Assembly: GCF_020991275.1 (NCBI RefSeq)
Contig: NZ_JAJLQY010000008.1
Coordinates: forward strand, 248,001 to 312,000
Source of the DNA: Actinocorallia sp. API 0066
Lineage (GTDB): Bacteria > Actinomycetota > Actinomycetes > Streptosporangiales > Streptosporangiaceae
Direction: 5' to 3'
DNA length: 64,000 nt
Positions 59,504 through 64,000 of the stretch are shown piece by piece. The notes below the pieces were generated by a model. The model did no database searches and was not told where the DNA came from. It saw only the letters and a list, made by a program, of their open reading frames with translations. The translations under genes were made by a program, and so were the position numbers. Numbering within the stretch: position 1 is the stretch's first letter; each line of letters opens with the position of its first letter.

Positions 59504-61888
59504 TCAGCCGGTCGCGGTCTGGAGGTGTGTGCGGAGCGCGGCTCGGAGTTCGGGAAGGCCGGTGGTGGCTCCGAGGCGGTGGAGGAAGTCGGGGACGCTC
59601 CAGGTGATGAGGGCGCCTTGGCGGGAGAGGTAGAGACCCACCTTGTTGATCTTGTGGTGGTCGTGGTAGTCGAGGAGGAGGTAGCCGGCGAGCTGGTAGA
59701 TCTCTTCGCGGCCGAGGCGGCGGGGGTGGGTGGTGGCTTTGCAGTCGAGGAGGAGGCCGTCGAGGATGAAGTCGGCGTCGGCGCCGCCGAGGTCGGTGCT
59801 GCCGGTGAACAGGGGCCCGCAGATCCTTTTTTCGGCGGGGAGCGCCCGCAGGGCGGCGAGGGGTTGGCGGGCGAGGCGGGTCTGCTGGTGGATGTCGTCG
59901 ACGGCGTAGGCGGGGACGGCGGCCGTCAGGTCGTCCAGGGCGGTGGCGGGTGTGGCGTAGGCGGGGTTGGCGAGCATGCTGTAGCGGCGCAGACGACCTG
60001 TGCGGCACAGGTCCTCGTAGAACGAGGCGACGAAACACAGCCGGGCGAGGTCGTCTTCGGAAGACCGCCCGGGGTCGAGAAGGTGTTCCTTCACACGGGA
60101 CAGCAGGTCACGGCCAGCGTCGTGGACGGCGGCCCGCACGGCCTGGGACGGCCCTGCGGTGAAGAGGTCGTCGTCCAGGAGCGCTTCGACGCCGAGGGTG
60201 ACGGCGACACCGAGACCGCCGCCGAAGGACAGGCGGAGCCGGTAGTCGATGGCGTGGCCGAGCGCGGTCCAGTCGGGGTAGCGGACATCGAGGGGCTGGA
60301 CGGGATGGGGCAGCCCGGTCAGGTGGGCCAGGTAGTCGTGCTCGACGTTCCCGCTGGCGGGCAGGTGGGTGTGCATGAACTGAGAGACCGGTGAGGCCGG
60401 GTGTTTGAGCTGCCCGGTGAGGCTGAGCGTTCCGAGGGGCTGCTGGGTTCCGGCGCGTCGCTGCTCGTAGGCGTCGATCCAGGCGACGCCGTCGGGGTCG
60501 AGACGGTGGCGGGCGCGGCTGACGGCGACGTAGATGAGGCGGGCCTCGGCCGGGTTCAGCTCACGGCCGGGCCCGTCGCCGTCGCCGGCGGGCGGGTCGA
60601 AGCCGCGGCCGATACGGACGGTGTCCCATTCGCGGCCCTTGGCCTTGTGGGCGGTGGACACGGTGACCTTGGCCCGGTACTCGGGGGCCAGGCGCTGGAC
60701 GGCTTGGAGGATGGTGTCGGGGCCGTAGGTGTCGACGAGGTCGACGGTCGCTTTCAGGTCGGCTCCGGCGGTGTCGAGCTGCACGTACTCCTGGACCTCG
60801 GCCCAGGAGGAGAACAGGAACAGCTCCGGGTGACTGGTGCGTTTCCCGGCCTTGAGCTCTTGGGCGGCGTGGGCGATGCGTTCCAGGGCCGTACCGCCGC
60901 CGGTGAGCGCGACCGGCACGCCGAGGTTGAGGTAGCCGATGACGTGCGCCATCGCGTCGGCGTTCCCTCGCACCAGCACCGCGTCGGGGTGGGTGAGGGA
61001 TTCGATGCGGGAGTCGGCCGGGCCGTGCCCGGCCAGCTGCATGGCCGATTCGGCGTGCTTGAGCCACCGGTTGGCGACCGCGGCGATGTCGGGGCCGAGC
61101 CGGAAGGACTGGGTGAGGTGCAGATGCTGGGCGGGGAACCCGGTCATCACGTCGCGGGCGCTGCGCCACCCGTAGATCTGCTGGGCGGGGTCGCCGACGC
61201 AGACGCGTTGGGCGTCCTGGGCGAGGAACACCTCCTCCAGGACCGGGTTGGTGTCCTGGGCCTCGTCCAGCAGCACGAAATCCGCGCCCAGGGACGGCTC
61301 GGTGAGCGCCCACAATTTCATGTAGTGGTCGTGCTCGAAACGCAGCCGCCCATCGCGCGAGCGCAGATCGTCCCACGCCTTGACCGCGAACCGCAGCAGA
61401 TGGTGGGCCAGGTAGGCCTGCGCTTCGCCGTCCAGGCCGTTGACCGGTTCCATGTGGCGGGCGGTCACCTGCTGGTCGGTGCTGTAGCAGTACCGGCGGA
61501 TCATCCCCATCACCAGCCGCGCCTGATGCGACACGGTGATCTTCTTCTCGCCGCCCAGATCCAGGTCCCGCACCAGGCCGAGGATGTGCGCGGTCTGCTT
61601 GGCGGGGATGCGGGGCGCGTCCAACCGATGCTGGAAGGCACGCCCGACGGTCCGGAACGCCAGGGAATGGGCGGTGCGGCAGACGACGTTCGGCCCGAAC
61701 CGGCGGGCCGCGTCCACCGCGATCGCCTTGTTGAACGCCACGTACAAGCCACGCCGGCGCGTCGAGGCGCCCATCAGCACCAGCGTCGAGGTCTTCCCGG
61801 TGCCCGCCCCGGCGACCAACGCCAGATCCTGACCCGCGGCGAACGCCTCACGGGCGGCCTGCTGCTCGGCGGTCGGCTCCATGGCCAA
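59504..61888 (-). CDS. UvrD/Rep-type helicase fused to a PD-(D/E)xK-like nuclease domain
   Basis: 794 aa. Superfamily 1A helicase motifs in order: ALVAGAGTGKTSTL (Lys32), LLDEAQDTNP (Asp208-Asp212), VCVGDPAQQIYGWR, TLTQSFRLG-type motif (HLTQSFRLG), VSTAHKAKGREWDTV, and IYVAVSRAR near residue 455. The inserted 2B domain is short. From about residue 500 the sequence is unlike housekeeping UvrD or PcrA and ends with a likely nuclease core: DADFILDGLLLDCKATTH (Asp710, Asp715, Lys717) followed by EEIYQLAGYLLLDY. Start is uncertain: TTG at 61888 has GGAGG six bases upstream, while an ATG lies two codons later. No RecB/AddB partner is visible. A role in DNA processing or phage defence is inference. 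Confidence 0.85.
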   Translation of the reverse strand: MAMEPTAEQQAAREAFAAGQDLALVAGAGTGKTSTLVLMGASTRRRGLYVAFNKAIAVDAARRFGPNVVCRTAHSLAFRTVGRAFQHRLDAPRIPAKQTAHILGLVRDLDLGGEKKITVSHQARLVMGMIRRYCYSTDQQVTARHMEPVNGLDGEAQAYLAHHLLRFAVKAWDDLRSRDGRLRFEHDHYMKLWALTEPSLGADFVLLDEAQDTNPVLEEVFLAQDAQRVCVGDPAQQIYGWRSARDVMTGFPAQHLHLTQSFRLGPDIAAVANRWLKHAESAMQLAGHGPADSRIESLTHPDAVLVRGNADAMAHVIGYLNLGVPVALTGGGTALERIAHAAQELKAGKRTSHPELFLFSSWAEVQEYVQLDTAGADLKATVDLVDTYGPDTILQAVQRLAPEYRAKVTVSTAHKAKGREWDTVRIGRGFDPPAGDGDGPGRELNPAEARLIYVAVSRARHRLDPDGVAWIDAYEQRRAGTQQPLGTLSLTGQLKHPASPVSQFMHTHLPASGNVEHDYLAHLTGLPHPVQPLDVRYPDWTALGHAIDYRLRLSFGGGLGVAVTLGVEALLDDDLFTAGPSQAVRAAVHDAGRDLLSRVKEHLLDPGRSSEDDLARLCFVASFYEDLCRTGRLRRYSMLANPAYATPATALDDLTAAVPAYAVDDIHQQTRLARQPLAALRALPAEKRICGPLFTGSTDLGGADADFILDGLLLDCKATTHPRRLGREEIYQLAGYLLLDYHDHHKINKVGLYLSRQGALITWSVPDFLHRLGATTGLPELRAALRTHLQTATG

Positions 61889-62115
61889 GAGATCCCTCCA
61901 GGGGAGATACGGCTTTATGTACCGTCATCCGGACGCTAGCGGCCGGACACGGTCCGGGGCAGGCCGATCACAATCCGCTGGCCACACCCGGCCGCCACAC
62001 CACACGAATTAGCAGGTTCATCCCCAGCTCGCCGGGCCGACCTGTACCGGGCCGGTAGCCGGGCGGTGCCGGAGGACGCGAGTACCGCGGGTGCGGGAAC
62101 GGCGATACTGCCGTC

Positions 62116-62397
62116 ATGCCACGATCAGAGAAGTCCGGCCTGGACGATTGCGTCGAACTCATGGCGACCATGTGGACCAGCGAGGTCGCCGGCCACACCC
62201 ATGAACGGCAGGCCCGCCACGCGGCCGCGATGCTCCTGTCGGGAAGCGGCATCACCGGCACCGACGCCACCGCCGAGATGATCGAACTCCTCGACGAGGC
62301 CATCCAGGTCGGCTACATCGCCGCATTGAAAGAGGTGGAGAACGGCGACCTCGACGACGACATCCGCTCCTGGCGGCCCGACCTCGCCGACGAATGA
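62116..62397 (+). CDS. Hypothetical small acidic protein (93 aa)
   Basis: ATG at 62116. Sequence starts MPRSEKSGLDDCVELMATMW and is rich in Asp/Glu at the end; helical throughout, no membrane span, no motif I recognise. There is no ribosome site, but GATACT (62104-62109) ends six bases before the ATG, so the mRNA may be leaderless. Two more small genes follow on the same strand. Confidence 0.6.
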   Translation: MPRSEKSGLDDCVELMATMWTSEVAGHTHERQARHAAAMLLSGSGITGTDATAEMIELLDEAIQVGYIAALKEVENGDLDDDIRSWRPDLADE

Positions 62398-62457
62398 CCT
62401 CCGTCACGGCGCTGCCGGAAACGCCTCGGCATCGGCTGCCGCCGGAGAGTACCGTGC

Positions 62458-63288
62458 GTGATCGTGGACGAACAAGAGATGCTGCGCGGCCTGGTCGAGA
62501 CCCTCGACCGCCAGCATCGCGCGCACAAGCTGATCAACGGCGGTGCGATGTCGGCGTGGACGATCCAGGCCGGTAGCCCGCTCGCCGGTGACGACGACAG
62601 GTCCCACCCGTACGAGGTCGGGCACGCCGCCGCGCACGCCCTGTTCGTCGCCCACGACCACCTGCTGTGCCTGCGGTCGTCGTTCGGCCGTGAACCCATC
62701 GTTGTGCACACCCACGGCCAGTTCACCCTCGCCCGGGCCGCACTCGAGAACGCCGCCCGCGCCCTCTGGCTGCTCACCCCCAAGGACCGGGCCACCCGGA
62801 TCACCCGGTGCCTGGCGATGCGCCGCAAGGACGTCCACACCTCCTTCAAGCGGCGCGACCTCGTCGGCGCCCGCTCCCCGCGGACCAAAGAGCAGGCGTT
62901 GGAGGACGTGAACCGCGTCCTGGCAGCTGCCCTCGGCATCACCACCGGCGAGGCCGAACGCGTGGTGAAGGCGACGCCGACCAGCTACCGGGACATGGTG
63001 CGCGAAGCGGGCCCGGCCGCCGGGATCTCCGCCGACACCGCCGAAGCCCTGTGGGGTGTGTGCAGCGCGCTGGCCCACGGCGACCTCACCGGCACCCTCG
63101 ACGCCTCCGAACTGGAGATCACCGCGGCCCGGTCGGTGAAGGGCCGCGACATCGCCACCGTGAAGATCACCGGGTCGGTCGGCAAGCTCTACTGGATCAC
63201 CCGCGCCACCGCCTCGACGATCGACGCCGGATACGACCTGTACGCCCGCCGCGCCGCCTCCCCCTACACCCTGGCCGCAGGATCGTGA
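62458..63288 (+). CDS. Hypothetical protein with HEPN-like features (276 aa)
   Basis: GTG at 62458; a second GTG at 62464 is equally possible and would be leaderless behind TACCGT (62450-62455). The central part HTHGQFTLARAALENAARAL and the later WGVCSALAHGD resemble helical HEPN/DUF5677-like proteins in which an Arg and a late S-x3-H-G pattern line an active cleft, but I cannot confirm membership. No membrane segments. The gene is 60 bp after the 93-aa gene and about 90 bp before the next. Its neighbours include a helicase-nuclease, so an accessory or defence role is conceivable but unproven. Confidence 0.6.
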   Translation: MIVDEQEMLRGLVETLDRQHRAHKLINGGAMSAWTIQAGSPLAGDDDRSHPYEVGHAAAHALFVAHDHLLCLRSSFGREPIVVHTHGQFTLARAALENAARALWLLTPKDRATRITRCLAMRRKDVHTSFKRRDLVGARSPRTKEQALEDVNRVLAAALGITTGEAERVVKATPTSYRDMVREAGPAAGISADTAEALWGVCSALAHGDLTGTLDASELEITAARSVKGRDIATVKITGSVGKLYWITRATASTIDAGYDLYARRAASPYTLAAGS

Positions 63289-63379
63289 CGCCGGACCCGA
63301 CCGGCCGCATGCCGCCCCAGCCCCGTCTGATCGTCGCCGTTCTCCAGCGGCGCAACACCGGATCTGGGATCCTGACCCC

Positions 63380-63610
63380 ATGACCGAGCCCCGTGTGCTC
63401 GCCCCCATCACCGTCGGGGCCCTGCGCAGCTACCTCGCCGAGCAGGGCCTGGCCGACCACCTCCCCGTGGTCGTCGGCGGGACCGATTTCGATGATGCCG
63501 AGCGGACACTGATCGGCATCGCCGACGACCTGCGGCATGACGCGCTCGGACCGTTCGGCGGGCGACTGGTGATCGCAGCGACGGGCTTGGGGTTGGTCGA
63601 CGAAGGCTGA
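63380..63610 (+). CDS. Hypothetical small protein (76 aa)
   Basis: ATG at 63380, product starts MTEPRVLAPITVGALRSYLA; one compact domain with GGTDFDDAERTLIGIADD. It resembles the small hypothetical proteins common in actinomycete genomes, and I do not know a function. No ribosome site is seen; GATCCT (63368-63373) ends six bases before the start, the same arrangement as the 93-aa gene. Confidence 0.55.
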   Translation: MTEPRVLAPITVGALRSYLAEQGLADHLPVVVGGTDFDDAERTLIGIADDLRHDALGPFGGRLVIAATGLGLVDEG

Positions 63611-63711
63611 CCGGACCGGCAAGCGCTTCCATGACGATGGCCGGTGGCACCCGCCTGTGCTCGGGCGGATCTGCCCAGCCGCGTTCGTCGCCGTCCGGGG
63701 TGGCTGGTCAG

Positions 63712-63816
63712 TCAGGGCATGGTGAGAACGAGTCTGCCGTGGACGTTGCCGGCGCGCAGCAGGTCGGCGGCGTCGTTGGCCTGGTTGAAGGGGCGCACGC
63801 TGTCGATCCGGTCTGT
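63712..63816 (-). pseudogene. MDR alcohol dehydrogenase/quinone oxidoreductase, C-terminal remnant
   Basis: The last 34 codons read VRPFNQANDAADLLRAGNVH then GRLVLTMP and a stop, which is the usual end of zinc-type medium-chain dehydrogenases. Nothing upstream belongs to that family: the frame is preceded directly by the stop codon of the next open frame. Only the 3' tip of the gene survives. Confidence 0.55.
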
Positions 63817-64000
63817 TCAGCCCCTGACTGGGTCGTCCTCAATGTGGGTCCAGGTGAAGGCGGGCTCGCCGAGTGGGTGGTGTTGGGCGTAGTCGAACAG
63901 CCTGAGTGGCGGCATCCACGCGGTGACGAACTGCTGCTGGAGATGGAGGGTCAGTGCGAGCAGGATGTCCTCGTCCTGGTGGGGTCTGAAGGCGATCAGG
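63817..64000 (-). CDS. Unidentified protein, C-terminal 60 residues (gene runs past window end)
   Basis: An open minus-strand frame from the edge to a TGA at 63817-63819. It reads LIAFRPHQDEDILLALTLHL, then QQFVTAWMPPLRLFDYAQHH and ends THIEDDPVRG. I do not recognise the family. It is in the same frame as the dehydrogenase remnant that follows it, so the junction between the two may be a rearrangement point. Confidence 0.4.
   Translation of the reverse strand, partial: LIAFRPHQDEDILLALTLHLQQQFVTAWMPPLRLFDYAQHHPLGEPAFTWTHIEDDPVRG

Noticed and set aside
63644-63892. Plus-strand 82-codon frame near the right edge
   Set aside because: It overlaps the dehydrogenase remnant and the partial minus-strand gene, and has no ribosome site or recognisable sequence.

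Overview
The window is very GC-rich actinomycete DNA, with near-saturated G/C at third positions, long antisense shadow frames and LAL/TetR-style regulators. I would guess a filamentous actinobacterium in the Actinomadura/Streptosporangiales range, but there is no marker gene here that fixes the genus. Roughly 58 kb of the 64 kb is one polyketide gene cluster; the right-hand end is unrelated chromosomal or accessory DNA with decayed gene pieces.

Layout. 1-1071: an oligopeptide-type ABC solute-binding lipoprotein cut by the window edge. 1108-45656 (all minus strand, so biosynthetic order is right to left): four modular type I PKS genes. The first (27303-45656) carries a KSQ loading module and extension modules 1-3. 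The second (15880-27252) has modules 4-5, the third (4446-15830) modules 6-7, and the fourth (1108-4425) module 8, with no thioesterase. 45791-46427: a scar made of an IS30-family transposase and the 3' end of a group II intron. 46500-51550: a tightly overlapping five-gene minus-strand operon: KAS III, FkbH-like glyceryl-ACP synthase, free-standing ACP, E2-type acyltransferase, alpha/beta hydrolase. This is the tetronate cassette with the two extra enzymes that make an exocyclic methylene. 51650-54427: a LAL (large LuxR) regulator. 54865-55473: TetR regulator. 55558-57048: drug-efflux MFS pump. 57185-58579: FAD-dependent protein resembling the PyrE3/ChlE3 group. 58805-64000: an IclR remnant, hypothetical genes, a UvrD-type helicase fused to a nuclease-like domain, and gene fragments at the edge.

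How it works together (inference from domain order). Acetate from decarboxylated malonyl-ACP is extended with methylmalonyl, methylmalonyl, malonyl, malonyl, methylmalonyl, malonyl, methylmalonyl and malonyl units. Modules 1-4 leave a conjugated tetraene, modules 5-6 a saturated stretch, module 7 an alpha-methyl enone precursor and module 8 an unreduced beta-keto thioester. The KAS III/FkbH/ACP trio would join that beta-ketoacyl chain to a glyceryl unit and release it as a 3-acyl tetronate, which explains the absent thioesterase. Acetylation and elimination by the E2-like and hydrolase proteins would then give a 5-methylene tetronate (calculated C25H32O4 if every domain acts). The spacing of the C10-C13 diene and the C4=C5 alkene is right for an intramolecular [4+2] reaction giving a decalin, as in spirotetronates; the FAD protein is the candidate cyclase. 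The chain is unusually short for a decalin tetronate.

Regulation. Three promoters (PKS operon, tetronate operon, solute-binding protein) share TTTAGGT-like heptads, two of them at exact 11-bp spacing. The pump has a clear promoter whose spacer is filled by a TetR-type palindrome.
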